A DNA stretch of 47,263 nucleotides, from assembly GCA_003231645.1 (NCBI GenBank), contig QIIW01000057.1, positions 1 through 47,263 of the forward strand, in the 5' to 3' direction. Position 1 is the first letter of the stretch, and every line of letters starts with the position of its first letter. The DNA comes from Acidimicrobiia bacterium (GTDB taxonomy: Bacteria > Actinomycetota > Acidimicrobiia > Acidimicrobiales > Aldehydirespiratoraceae). The notes under the pieces are model-generated. The model saw only the letters and a list, made by a program, of their open reading frames with translations. It did not search any database and was not told the origin of the DNA. Positions 33,798-41,445 of the stretch are shown in pieces. A program made the position numbers and the translations under genes.

Positions 33798-35195
33798 TCA
33801 GCAGGGCGCGGACGGCGCAGTGAGGGGCCAAGGATGCGTCGTCTCCCACACCAGACCGATATCGAGGAGCAATGACTCCCGGTGATGGGGCGCGATCACC
33901 TGCATGCCGACCGGAAGACCGTCGCCGGCCACTCCGGCCGGTAGCGAGATCGCCGGATTGCCGTAGATGTTGGAAGGAGTGGTGAGCGCACCATGGTTGC
34001 CCGCGCTCGCCTCACGACCTCCGAACACGCTCGGTATGCGACCCTCGGCGTCGAAGGCCGTCGACGGATTGGTGGCGGCGATCACGATGTCGGCCCGTTC
34101 GAACGTGTCAGCCATGGCCTCGTTGAGTTCGGTACGGCGGGCTTCGGCCATCGCCAGCGCTTCGAGATCGAGCATCCCCTCCGCCAGCTCAAGGCCCCTG
34201 CGCATCATGCCGGTGAGCTGATCGGCACAGGCCGGCCAGCGCTCGCCCAGCTCCTTGCGCAGACCGATCGCCCCGGTGAGCGACCATGCCCCCATGATCG
34301 ACGGGAGTCTGAGATCGACGTCGACCCGGTTCATCCCGGCGGCAGCGACCAGCTGCTCGCCCGCCGCCAACACCAGTTCCTCGGTCTCAGGTGCCACCAC
34401 CGCAGTACCATGATCCACCACGATCGCCACGCGCAACGATCCGAGGTCGCCGCGGTGTCGACCAAGCCCGGCTTCGAACCCCTCGACACGCGGGAGGCTG
34501 AGGGGATCACGAGGGTGCGCCCCGTTGGTCACGTCGAGATAGCGGGCCGTGTCGCGGATGCTGCGAGACACGCATCCCTCGACCGCGGTGATGTTGCCGA
34601 GCGATGCGCCCGGCCCCTTGGGCAGTCGCCCGTAGGTCGACTTGAGCCCGACCAGGCCACAGAACCCGGCCGGAATCCTGATCGAACCCCCACCGTCGCT
34701 GCCGGTGGCGATCGCGAACAGCCCACCCGCCACACCGGCCGCCGAACCGCCGGACGATCCGCCGGGGGTACGGTCGGGTCCCCACGGGTTCCGGCTGGCT
34801 CCGTGGAGTCTCGTGGTCGACTGATTGACGCCACCGAACTCGCTGGATGTGGTCTGAACCGTCGGGATCGCTCCCGCCTTGCGCAATCGGGACACGACGA
34901 TCGAGTCCGATGTCGCCACCCGATCGGCGAGAGCGAGCGATGCCTCGGTGTCGGGCCAGCCGCCCACCGCCAGCAGTTCCTTCACCGCGATCGGTACGCC
35001 ACCCAGAGACAATCCGACATCGGCCTTCTCGGCCGCGGCCATCGCGGCATCAGCGTCGACATGGCACACCGCGTTGAGCCCGCTCCGCTCGACCGCCGCA
35101 AGGGTTGCCTCGAGCTCCTCACGGGGGTCACGTTCACCGGACCGGAACGCCTCCACCAGCGACACCACATCACCCTGCCACGGTCTGTCGGTCAC
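33798..35195 (-). CDS. Amidase-signature family amidohydrolase
   Basis: 465 residues from GTG 35195, which has AGAGGGGG 4 nt upstream; the frame stays open to 35300 without support. The catalytic triad is recognisable: Lys in 'GVPIAVKELLAVGG', cis-Ser and nucleophile Ser in 'RTPGGSSGGSAAGVAGGLFAIATGSDGGGS' (read in parts). The C-terminal 'NPAISLPAGVAGDGLPVGMQVIAP' is typical. Substrate unknown; it may hydrolyse an aliphatic or aryl amide. GatA is unlikely because no gatB/C neighbours are present. Confidence 0.88.
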   Translation of the reverse strand: MTDRPWQGDVVSLVEAFRSGERDPREELEATLAAVERSGLNAVCHVDADAAMAAAEKADVGLSLGGVPIAVKELLAVGGWPDTEASLALADRVATSDSIVVSRLRKAGAIPTVQTTSSEFGGVNQSTTRLHGASRNPWGPDRTPGGSSGGSAAGVAGGLFAIATGSDGGGSIRIPAGFCGLVGLKSTYGRLPKGPGASLGNITAVEGCVSRSIRDTARYLDVTNGAHPRDPLSLPRVEGFEAGLGRHRGDLGSLRVAIVVDHGTAVVAPETEELVLAAGEQLVAAAGMNRVDVDLRLPSIMGAWSLTGAIGLRKELGERWPACADQLTGMMRRGLELAEGMLDLEALAMAEARRTELNEAMADTFERADIVIAATNPSTAFDAEGRIPSVFGGREASAGNHGALTTPSNIYGNPAISLPAGVAGDGLPVGMQVIAPHHRESLLLDIGLVWETTHPWPLTAPSAPC

Positions 35196-35314
35196 GATTC
35201 CCCCTCTGGATCGATGCTTCGCCCGAGCGGCGAAGCCACCGTACGATCGCAGTGTGCTCGCCGGTACCGCAAGACGAGCCGCCCTCGACTTCGCCGACAC
35301 TCACCGACTCAGCC

Positions 35315-36337
35315 TCAATGCCGCGACCTCGACCGTCGGCCACCATCCTTCCTGTTGCGACGCGCCCGCTGCTCCTCCCGCTCGCGCTGGGTTGCCAGCT
35401 CACCCGACAGGGCAATGAACCGTTCAACCCTCAGCGGGTCGACGTCACCGGAGTCGACGCCGGCGTGGATCGCGCAACCGGGCTCCGACCGGTGCGAGCA
35501 ATCGCCGAACCGGCAACCGGCCGAAAGCTCCCGGAGGTCACCGAAGACCTCGTCGAGGGCACGCTCCGCCTCCCAAAGCCCGATCGAGCGGATTCCCGGT
35601 GTGTCGAGCACCATCCCCTCGTCATCGGGAAGCAGGACCAACTCGCGTGCCGTAGTGACATGACGCCCCTTGGCGTCACCCCTCACCTCCCCGGTCTCGA
35701 GTAGTTCATGGCCGACGAGAGCGTTCACCAACGACGATTTCCCCACCCCACTCGCGCCCACGAGCGCCAGGACCCGGCCGAATCCGATGTGCGAGCGCAG
35801 CTCGTCGAGGCCCGTGCCGTCGGTGATGCTCGTGGTTGTCACCGGCGTCGCTCCCGCCACCGACTCCACCACCGCCCGCAGTTCGGCGCGGTGGGGCAGG
35901 TCGTTCTTGGTCAGGATCACGATCGACTCCGCCCCGCTGTCGCGTGCCAGTACGAGCAGTCGCTCGAGCCGCCCGGGGGGCAGGGAACGATCGATGCCGT
36001 GCACAACACCGACCACATCGACGTTGCTGGCCAGCACCTGCTCGATGTCGCGCTCGGCGGGATCGCGACGACTGACCTTTGTTCGCCTCGGCAGAACGGA
36101 TGTGATGACCGACCCGACGCTACCGTCGTGCTCGACCTCCACCCAATCGCCGGTCACCGGAGCCACCTCCCCCTGGGCCCGCGTCGAATCCGACACAACC
36201 CTGATTCGGCCGGTCGCAGTGACCACATCGCACTCACCGCGATCGACCCGCACCACCCGTCCGAGTTCGGCCGCGGTCTCGTTTCGTTCGCGTTCCATCC
36301 TCGGAACGGCACCGTACGGAAGCAACAGATTGGACAC
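35315..36337 (-). CDS. rsgA: Ribosome small-subunit-dependent GTPase A
   Basis: 340 residues. A circularly permuted GTPase order is visible: G4 'ILTKNDL', then G1 P-loop 'VGASGVGKSSLVNAL', then G3 'LDTPGIRSIG'. An N-terminal OB fold binds the 30S subunit, and a C-terminal zinc finger has Cys and His in 'GCRFGDCSHRSEPGCAI'. It assists late 30S maturation. GTG start at 36337; the SD-like GGGAGG lies very close to it, so an ATG at 36298 cannot be excluded. Confidence 0.93.
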   Translation of the reverse strand: MSNLLLPYGAVPRMERERNETAAELGRVVRVDRGECDVVTATGRIRVVSDSTRAQGEVAPVTGDWVEVEHDGSVGSVITSVLPRRTKVSRRDPAERDIEQVLASNVDVVGVVHGIDRSLPPGRLERLLVLARDSGAESIVILTKNDLPHRAELRAVVESVAGATPVTTTSITDGTGLDELRSHIGFGRVLALVGASGVGKSSLVNALVGHELLETGEVRGDAKGRHVTTARELVLLPDDEGMVLDTPGIRSIGLWEAERALDEVFGDLRELSAGCRFGDCSHRSEPGCAIHAGVDSGDVDPLRVERFIALSGELATQREREEQRARRNRKDGGRRSRSRH

Positions 36338-36403
36338 GCCCTCCCATTCTGGCGCGTTCGGCCGATGTTCAGCGAGGTAGACCGAGCATGAAAGGCTGTG
36401 GCC

Positions 36404-36670
36404 ATGCCAGTTCGACGACGAGACGGGGTCACATACGAACCCAGCGGCGACCGGGTCGTCATCCTCGATTCCGCTGGAACCGTGATGACGACACTCAACC
36501 CCGTGGGGGCCAGGATCTGGGAGGAACTCGACGGCCGACGCGGTGTGCGCGAGCTGGCCTCCGATCTGATCACCGACTTCAACGGCGTCGACGTGGCCAC
36601 CCTCACCACCGACATCACCGAGTTCATCGAGACCCTGCGCGAATCCGGACTGGTCGAAGACTCCGACTGA
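36404..36670 (+). CDS. PqqD-family RiPP recognition element (RRE) protein
   Basis: 88 residues from the ATG at 36404 (AAAGG 8 nt upstream; a GTG at 36398 would add two residues). The sequence fits the PqqD fold: 'YEPSGDRVVILDSAGTVMTTLNPVGARIWE' (in parts, with the N-P-x-G/A-x-x-I-W turn) and a C-terminal helical part 'TDITEFIETLRESGLVED'. PqqD-type proteins bind the leader of a precursor peptide and present it to the modifying enzymes; in lasso clusters this is the B1 protein. The two short peptides 3 kb downstream with a YxxPx(I/V) leader are its probable clients. It overlaps the ABC ATPase by ATGA. Confidence 0.88.
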   Translation: MPVRRRDGVTYEPSGDRVVILDSAGTVMTTLNPVGARIWEELDGRRGVRELASDLITDFNGVDVATLTTDITEFIETLRESGLVEDSD

Positions 36671-37461
36671 TGATGCTCGCCGTGTCGGACGTGTCGATGA
36701 CCTACGAGCCCCCGCGCGGCCTCATGCGCTGGCTGTCAAGGTCCGCCTCCAACAAACCGGTGAAGGCGCTCGACCAAGTGAGCCTCGGTGTCGAGCGGGG
36801 CGAGGTCGTCGGTCTGATCGGACCCAACGGCGCGGGAAAGACCACGCTGATCAAAGCCATCACCACCCTCCTCGTGCCAACGGCCGGGACCATCACCCTC
36901 GACGGGGTCGCCCTCGATGCCGACGACCCCGAGATGCGCCGCCGCTTCGGCTTGGTTCTACCCGAGGAACGGTCCTTCTACTGGCGTCTGACCGGTCGCC
37001 AGAACCTACGCTTCTTCGCCGCTCTGGCCGGCCTCGAACCCTCGATCGCCGACGCCCGAATCGATCAGATGATGCGAGAGCGGGGCCTCGAACACCGCGA
37101 CAAAGCGGTGTTCGGATACTCATCGGGGATGCGCGCCCAGCTGGCCATCGCCCGAGCCACGCTCCATCAACCCGACCTTGTCGTTCTCGACGAACCAACC
37201 CGCAGCCTCGATCCGGTGGCCGGCGCCGCGGTGTGCGACGACCTTCGACGCATGGCCGCCGAGGGACGCGCCATCCTCATGGCGAGCCACCGTCTCGACG
37301 AGGTCGTGTCGGTCTGCGACCGCGTGCTGGCTCTGGCCGGCGGGCGCATTCGCTGGCAGGGAACCGCCGCCGAGATCGCCGGAGACCCCATCGGGCTCGG
37401 CGCCACGATCCGTGGCTTGGTGGACCATGACGAGACCGACGGCAACTGGAGAGAGTCGTGA
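36670..37461 (+). CDS. ABC transporter ATP-binding protein (ABC-2 type exporter)
   Basis: 263 residues. Walker A 'GPNGAGKTT', signature 'YSSGMRAQLAIARA' (SSGMR in place of the usual LSGGQ), Walker B 'DLVVLDEPTRSLD', and H-loop 'LMASHRLDEV'. The ATG overlaps the pqqD stop by one base and the permease start overlaps its stop. Together they make a DrrA/B-like exporter, a plausible export or immunity system for the peptides of this cluster. Confidence 0.92.
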   Translation: MMLAVSDVSMTYEPPRGLMRWLSRSASNKPVKALDQVSLGVERGEVVGLIGPNGAGKTTLIKAITTLLVPTAGTITLDGVALDADDPEMRRRFGLVLPEERSFYWRLTGRQNLRFFAALAGLEPSIADARIDQMMRERGLEHRDKAVFGYSSGMRAQLAIARATLHQPDLVVLDEPTRSLDPVAGAAVCDDLRRMAAEGRAILMASHRLDEVVSVCDRVLALAGGRIRWQGTAAEIAGDPIGLGATIRGLVDHDETDGNWRES

Positions 37462-38267
37462 GGGCCGACCTGCGCCGTCTGGCGGCCATCGCCCGTCGAG
37501 ACGGTGTGATATTCACGTCGTACCGGCTCAACATGTTGTTGCGTTTCGTCGGCATCTGGTACTTCGCCATCTCGTTCTATTTCGTCGGGCAGTTCGTCGG
37601 CAAGCCCTCGTCGATCTCCAGTCTCCACGGTGGCTACTTCGAGTTCGTGCTCATCGGCGCGATCGTCACCACTTTCGCCACGCTCGGAGTGTCTGCCTTC
37701 TCGATGAACATCACCGCCGAACAATCCGACGGCACACTCGAGGCGGTACTCACCACACCGACCCCGATGTGGGTGGTTCTCGGAGGCGGCTTTCTCGTTC
37801 CCGCGCTGTTCGCGATATCGGAATCGATCGTCCTGCTCGGAGTCGGACTTGGGGTCTTCGGCGACGGCATCCCGATCGCCCCTCTCCTGCTGGCACTCCC
37901 GCTGCTCGTGCTCACCACGGCATCCTTCGCCACCATCGGAATCGTTTCCGCCGCGGTGATCGTGATCGTCAAACGCGGCGACCCCTTCGGCGGGCCGATC
38001 CGACAGTTGACCATGCTGCTGTCGGGAGCCCTCTACCCGATCGAGGTCCTCCCCGGCTGGTTGCAGGCATTCTCCAAACTGATGCCTGCTTACTACGGGG
38101 TCCGGGGCATGCGGGAGCTGGTGCAATCCCGCGAGGGGTTCACCGCTAGCCTCGACGAACTCGCGATCCTCGCGGCGTTCACGGTGGTGTTGCTGCCTCT
38201 GGCGATCCTGGTCTTTCGTCGAGCCGTGGGCAATGCCCGACGAACCGGCACCCTCGCAACCTACTGA
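37458..38267 (+). CDS. ABC-2 type transporter permease
   Basis: 269 residues with six hydrophobic segments and 'LLSGALYPIEVLPGWLQAFSKLMPAYYG', the usual ABC-2 permease motif (read in parts). The GTG start overlaps the ATPase stop by 4 bp. Its 3' end overlaps the convergent HPr-kinase-like gene by 7 bp. Confidence 0.9.
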   Translation: MRADLRRLAAIARRDGVIFTSYRLNMLLRFVGIWYFAISFYFVGQFVGKPSSISSLHGGYFEFVLIGAIVTTFATLGVSAFSMNITAEQSDGTLEAVLTTPTPMWVVLGGGFLVPALFAISESIVLLGVGLGVFGDGIPIAPLLLALPLLVLTTASFATIGIVSAAVIVIVKRGDPFGGPIRQLTMLLSGALYPIEVLPGWLQAFSKLMPAYYGVRGMRELVQSREGFTASLDELAILAAFTVVLLPLAILVFRRAVGNARRTGTLATY

Positions 38268-39211
38268 TCCCGGGCGAACCGTCCACCGGACCGGTCCGGG
38301 AGCGCCAGGCGCAAAGCCTCGTCGAGCAAGTCCGCCGCCCGAGCAACCCGGATGGTCTCATCGGCGGCAAGGGACAGCCGGAAGGCCGGTATGGAGACGA
38401 GAGCGGCGGCCGGGGCCAAGTGCCTACGAAGCACGGGCCTGAACGGGGGCACGGCAAAAGAACCGTCAATGGCATCGAGATCACCCGGGTCGAGGTTCTC
38501 GAGGCCACCGCAATCTCCGTGGCCGACCACGACCAAACCGACCAGGCGTCGTGGTCCGAGGCGAAGCGTCGCGGCCGGTAGCACGATCCGTCCGCGCCCA
38601 CCCGGCTCGGGCCGGCCGTCGATGCCGTATCGCCGGGCGATGTCAGCCGGAATGCGCGGTGGCCGAGCCACCCCGTGGACAGTGCCGAGACCCGGTCGAG
38701 CCACAGCCAGATCATCGGTGAGCAGATCCCACCCGTTGACGAGCGCCGAAGCGGCCGTCGTCGACTTACCGGCGCCGCTTCCCCCGATGATCAGCAACGC
38801 CGAGTCGGCCCGTGCAATCACGGCGCCGTGCACCATGATCCGATCGGATGCCACCACCGCGGCAGCAAGACCGAACTGCACCATGAGGTCGATCGACTTG
38901 TAGTCGACGGCGTTGTCGATCGCGCCGCCGATCTCGACCGCCGCTTCGGTGATCCTCGCCACGGCATTTCCGATCTGCATCCAGACAGTGGTGTCGTCGA
39001 ACCATCCGTCGACCATCTTCATGGTCTGGTCAGGTGGGCGGTCGGGGGGAACCGGCGGGACAGGACCCAGCACCATGGTGACCGATGCCTCGGCCGTCGA
39101 CTCCAGCTCACCCACCCGGTCGGTGGCGAAACGGACATAGTCATCGGGTGCCGCCACGCCGACGGACACCCCACCGACATCCAGGACGATCCGCGGCGCT
39201 TCCATCGACAT
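38261..39211 (-). CDS. HPr-kinase-like protein of the RiPP-type cluster
   Basis: 316 residues from the ATG at 39211 (TTG 39217 and ATG 39205 are alternatives). P-loop 'GGSGAGKST' at 143-151 and 'WDLLTDDLAVA' at 161-171 correspond to the Walker A and Asp-rich motifs of HPr kinases, and 'VHGAVIARADSALLIIGGSG' precedes them as usual. It is not true HprK: length, N-terminus and context differ. Related kinases in lasso clusters phosphorylate the C-terminal Ser of the precursor (paeninodin-type tailoring kinase), and peptide 1 of this cluster ends in Ser. Its substrate here is therefore inferred, not shown. Confidence 0.82.
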   Translation of the reverse strand: MSMEAPRIVLDVGGVSVGVAAPDDYVRFATDRVGELESTAEASVTMVLGPVPPVPPDRPPDQTMKMVDGWFDDTTVWMQIGNAVARITEAAVEIGGAIDNAVDYKSIDLMVQFGLAAAVVASDRIMVHGAVIARADSALLIIGGSGAGKSTTAASALVNGWDLLTDDLAVARPGLGTVHGVARPPRIPADIARRYGIDGRPEPGGRGRIVLPAATLRLGPRRLVGLVVVGHGDCGGLENLDPGDLDAIDGSFAVPPFRPVLRRHLAPAAALVSIPAFRLSLAADETIRVARAADLLDEALRLALPDRSGGRFARDQ

Positions 39212-39267
39212 ATACAAGCCGACTCCGGTGGTGATGGTGGGGACCCGATACGGCTACCTTCTGCCGG

Positions 39268-39690
39268 GTGAGAACCGAAACCCCCGATCCGGATGCCGTG
39301 GTCCGGCTGCTCAGGGATCGGCTCCGATCCACGGACCTCGAGCTTCCGGTCTCCGGATCGAGCATGCGCGGGGCGATCGATTCGGACTCGGTCGTGACGG
39401 TCACCGGCGGTGAGCATCCACGGCGCGGCGAGGTCTGGGCGTTCGTGGCCGACGACGGTCGCCTGGTCGTCCATCGGATTCGTCATCTCGACGCCGACAC
39501 GGTGACCCCCCGCGGGGTCGGCAATCGCCACGACGACGAGCCGTTGTCCCGGTCACGGCTGATCGGCAGAGTGGTGGTCGGCCGCGGACCGGCCGGTGAC
39601 CGCCGGTTCGGAACGATCGACCGGATCATCGCTGCGATCACTTTTCGCGGTCACACACTGGCGAGGGCCGCCGGCCTTCGTCGCCGCTAG
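39268..39690 (+). CDS. S24/S26-type serine peptidase in RiPP-type cluster
   Basis: 140 residues, GTG at 39268, preceded 7 nt upstream by TACCTT, so probably leaderless. Signal-peptidase-like boxes: 'PVSGSSMRGAI' (candidate Ser32), 'RRGEVWAFV' and 'LVVHRIRHLD' (His69 where bacterial type I signal peptidases have Lys), then 'GVGNRHDDEP'. The Ser/His arrangement resembles the SipW/Sec11 branch. A short hydrophobic patch near 117-125 is too weak for a clear membrane anchor. It is the only peptidase near the precursor peptides, so it may remove their leader. Confidence 0.75.
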   Translation: MRTETPDPDAVVRLLRDRLRSTDLELPVSGSSMRGAIDSDSVVTVTGGEHPRRGEVWAFVADDGRLVVHRIRHLDADTVTPRGVGNRHDDEPLSRSRLIGRVVVGRGPAGDRRFGTIDRIIAAITFRGHTLARAAGLRRR

Positions 39691-39775
39691 CAGGACCTTG
39701 CTGCCGTCTGTCCCCTGCGAATCCGGGTTCGACCGGATCGGCTCCGTGATATCTACCGATAAGAGGGGAGTAAGA

Positions 39776-39880
39776 ATGAAGTACGAAAAGCCCGAGATTT
39801 CTCAGAAGGTGAAACTCGAAGGAGAGCTCAACGGCCGGAAGTGGGGATCACCGATGTTCCTGGACAACTGGGACAGCTGA
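39776..39880 (+). CDS. Candidate RiPP precursor peptide 1 (34 aa)
   Basis: 34 residues: MKYEKPEISQKVKLEGEL (1-18) then NGRKWGSPMFLDNWDS (19-34). The leader carries Y3-x-x-P6-x-I8, the spacing that lasso leaders use to bind their RRE protein. The C-terminal half has W23-G24-S25-P26 and ends in Ser34. GGGGAG lies about 8 nt before the ATG. A second, clearly homologous peptide follows 197 bp downstream, and a 10-bp terminator hairpin lies in between. There is no Thr at the position before a core Gly and no acidic residue placed to close a 7-9-residue lasso ring from residue 20, so a standard lasso product is unlikely. Confidence 0.75.
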   Translation: MKYEKPEISQKVKLEGELNGRKWGSPMFLDNWDS

Positions 39881-39924
39881 TCGTCGGTGTTCCGTCCGGA
39901 ACACCCCGATCGCGGGTACTTGTC

Positions 39925-39949
39925 GGAGGCCGGGTTCAACCCGGCCTCC
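39925..39949 (+). terminator. Terminator hairpin after peptide 1
   Basis: Perfect 10-bp stem GGAGGCCGGG/CCCGGCCTCC with loop TTCAA, 44 bp after the peptide stop. A similar hairpin follows peptide 2. Confidence 0.65.
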
Positions 39950-40014
39950 GTCGCGCCCGGACCCGATCCGGCATCTCTGTGTTCGGGCCGCCGACGGCCA
40001 CATTGCGTGGCCTA

Positions 40015-40042
40015 TTGCTCGGTCGCCGATATCTGCTACTCT
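40015..40042 (+). promoter_or_regulatory. Promoter of peptide 2
   Basis: TTGCTC (40015-40020), 16-bp spacer, TACTCT (40037-40042). The shared 'GATATCT' block just upstream of the -10 also occurs before peptide 1 (39748-39754). AGGAGG at 40063-40068 gives 8-nt spacing to the ATG. Confidence 0.5.
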
Positions 40043-40076
40043 CCGTGACACCGACCTACGCGAGGAGGTAGTTACG

Positions 40077-40181
40077 ATGAAGTACGAAAAGCCCGAAGTC
40101 TCCCAGAGGGTGGAACTCGAAGGAGGGCTCATCAGCCAGGAGTGGGGGTCACCGATATACGTGATCAAGGGCATCGACTGA
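40077..40181 (+). CDS. Candidate RiPP precursor peptide 2 (34 aa)
   Basis: 34 residues: MKYEKPEVSQRVELEGGL (1-18) then ISQEWGSPIYVIKGID (19-34). Twelve of the first 18 residues, and W23-G24-S25-P26, are identical to peptide 1 at the same positions, with no gaps. The C-terminal eight residues have diverged (no terminal Ser; Lys and Gly instead). A very strong RBS (AGGAGG) and its own terminator suggest high, independent expression. The conserved leader and variable tail is what tandem RiPP precursors look like. Confidence 0.75.
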   Translation: MKYEKPEVSQRVELEGGLISQEWGSPIYVIKGID

Positions 40182-40225
40182 CCGTCGGTTCCGCGTCCGG
40201 GGCAACCGGTTCGCGGGCGCATGCG

Positions 40226-40247
40226 AGGGCCGGGTCCGCCCGGCCTT
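40226..40247 (+). terminator. Terminator hairpin after peptide 2
   Basis: A 9-bp stem (AGGGCCGGG/CCCGGCCTT, one G-U) with a 4-nt loop, at the same relative position as the hairpin after peptide 1; it precedes the convergent nucleotidyltransferase gene. Confidence 0.6.
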
Positions 40248-40320
40248 CGTCGTGTCCACGACTCAGATCCACTCCGCCGCACCACGCAGGAAGGCGGCCC
40301 GCTGGGCCTCCCCGCCCAAC

Positions 40321-41445
40321 TCACGCGCGTAGTAGAGCGGTCCATCCACGTCGCTCACATCCCATCCAATTCCACGACCGAGTCGTGACCGGACCCGTGA
40401 CCTGATCTGTGCCGTCTCTCCACAGATTCACAATCAGCGCCACCTGATTCGATGCCGGGCGGCGACTCCGATCGTCGAACCTGCGCCGAAGGCCGACGGC
40501 TCGACCGCCCAGGTCACGCAACATTTCGGTATTCACATCAGCGCCGAGGACGACACGCGAACGGTCGATCGCCTGGGAGACGAGCCGGGCCACGCCGGCG
40601 GTTCGGGCCGCGTCGGCGAACACCGTCCAGTCCACTTCATCGGCCTGGCACAGCACGGCGATGTCGCGGAGCTGATCGAGCCGCTGAGCCCCCGACAGAG
40701 CCGAGTGGAGCGCCAGGTGCATCAGTTGGTCCTCAGGTCCGAAGATTCTCACATCGACCTGTCCGACGAGCCGACGCCGACATCTCGACAACATGGCGGC
40801 GGGGTCGAGGTTCATGGCGCGTCGATGAACGCCGAGCCCCACGACCTGCCAGTGGAGATCAATGCTGACCGCCCCGGCGGCCAACGGTACCTCACCCACC
40901 CGGTGCTCGACATATCCGTCCCAATTCCGGTTCAGTTCCTTCGCTCCGGCTCCCCGGAGCACGTCGATCGCCTCACCCAGATCGGATCCGGGAACGAGGA
41001 TGTCGAGATCATTGAAACGCCGCAGCTCGGGCCGGGACATAAACGAGGCGACCACCGGTCCCTTGAAGGCCGCCCATCGCAGGCCCGCCCCGTCGAGCGC
41101 CGACGCGATCCGGGCCAGAAACGACATCGAACGAAGACGCCGGATCCGATCGGCGGACACCCCTTCGACCAAATCAGCCGGTACGTCGATCCCCTCGGCC
41201 TCGAGCACGTCGACCAACACCGGGGCGAGCCGATGGTCAGCCGCTTGCCGGACAAGGCCATCGACGAGCCCGGCCTCGAACGCTGCCACGACGGCCCGCT
41301 CATCGACGGGAAACCGAGGCGCCGCGAGCGATAGAAGCGCTTCATCGACCAGAATGTCGGCTTCCCGACCTGCGCCCGCACCGAGATCGCTACCCGATGA
41401 CGACCAGGAGAACCGATGGAATCTGCTGACGGATCCGATACTCAT
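40321..41445 (-). CDS. Nucleotidyltransferase-family protein (lasso-cluster type), 3' end possibly frameshifted
   Basis: About 374 residues from the ATG at 41445, a probable leaderless start (TAGTAT 8 nt upstream). Nucleotidyltransferase motifs: 'LRWAAFKGPVVASFM', 'RRFNDLDILVPGSDLGEAIDVL' (the catalytic D-x-D) and 'SIDLHWQVVG'. This is the PF14907-like family common in lasso-peptide clusters. The last ~30 codons in this frame have poor codon bias, while a shifted frame continues to a TGA at 40265-40263 with strong GC3 ('DVDGPLYYARELGGEAQRAA', 'FLRGAAEWI'). The true end may therefore be 40263 with a frameshift between 40360 and 40430. The start overlaps the divergent oxidoreductase gene by 30 bp. 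Confidence 0.75.
   Translation of the reverse strand: MSIGSVSRFHRFSWSSSGSDLGAGAGREADILVDEALLSLAAPRFPVDERAVVAAFEAGLVDGLVRQAADHRLAPVLVDVLEAEGIDVPADLVEGVSADRIRRLRSMSFLARIASALDGAGLRWAAFKGPVVASFMSRPELRRFNDLDILVPGSDLGEAIDVLRGAGAKELNRNWDGYVEHRVGEVPLAAGAVSIDLHWQVVGLGVHRRAMNLDPAAMLSRCRRRLVGQVDVRIFGPEDQLMHLALHSALSGAQRLDQLRDIAVLCQADEVDWTVFADAARTAGVARLVSQAIDRSRVVLGADVNTEMLRDLGGRAVGLRRRFDDRSRRPASNQVALIVNLWRDGTDQVTGPVTTRSWNWMGCERRGWTALLRA

Noticed and set aside
39776..40181. The two small peptides as ordinary lasso-peptide precursors
   Set aside because: Placing the core by the known leader spacing puts it at residue 20 (Gly in peptide 1, Ser in peptide 2). There is no Thr at -2 and no Asp/Glu at ring position 7-9 in either, and no lasso cyclase or B2 gene is present.
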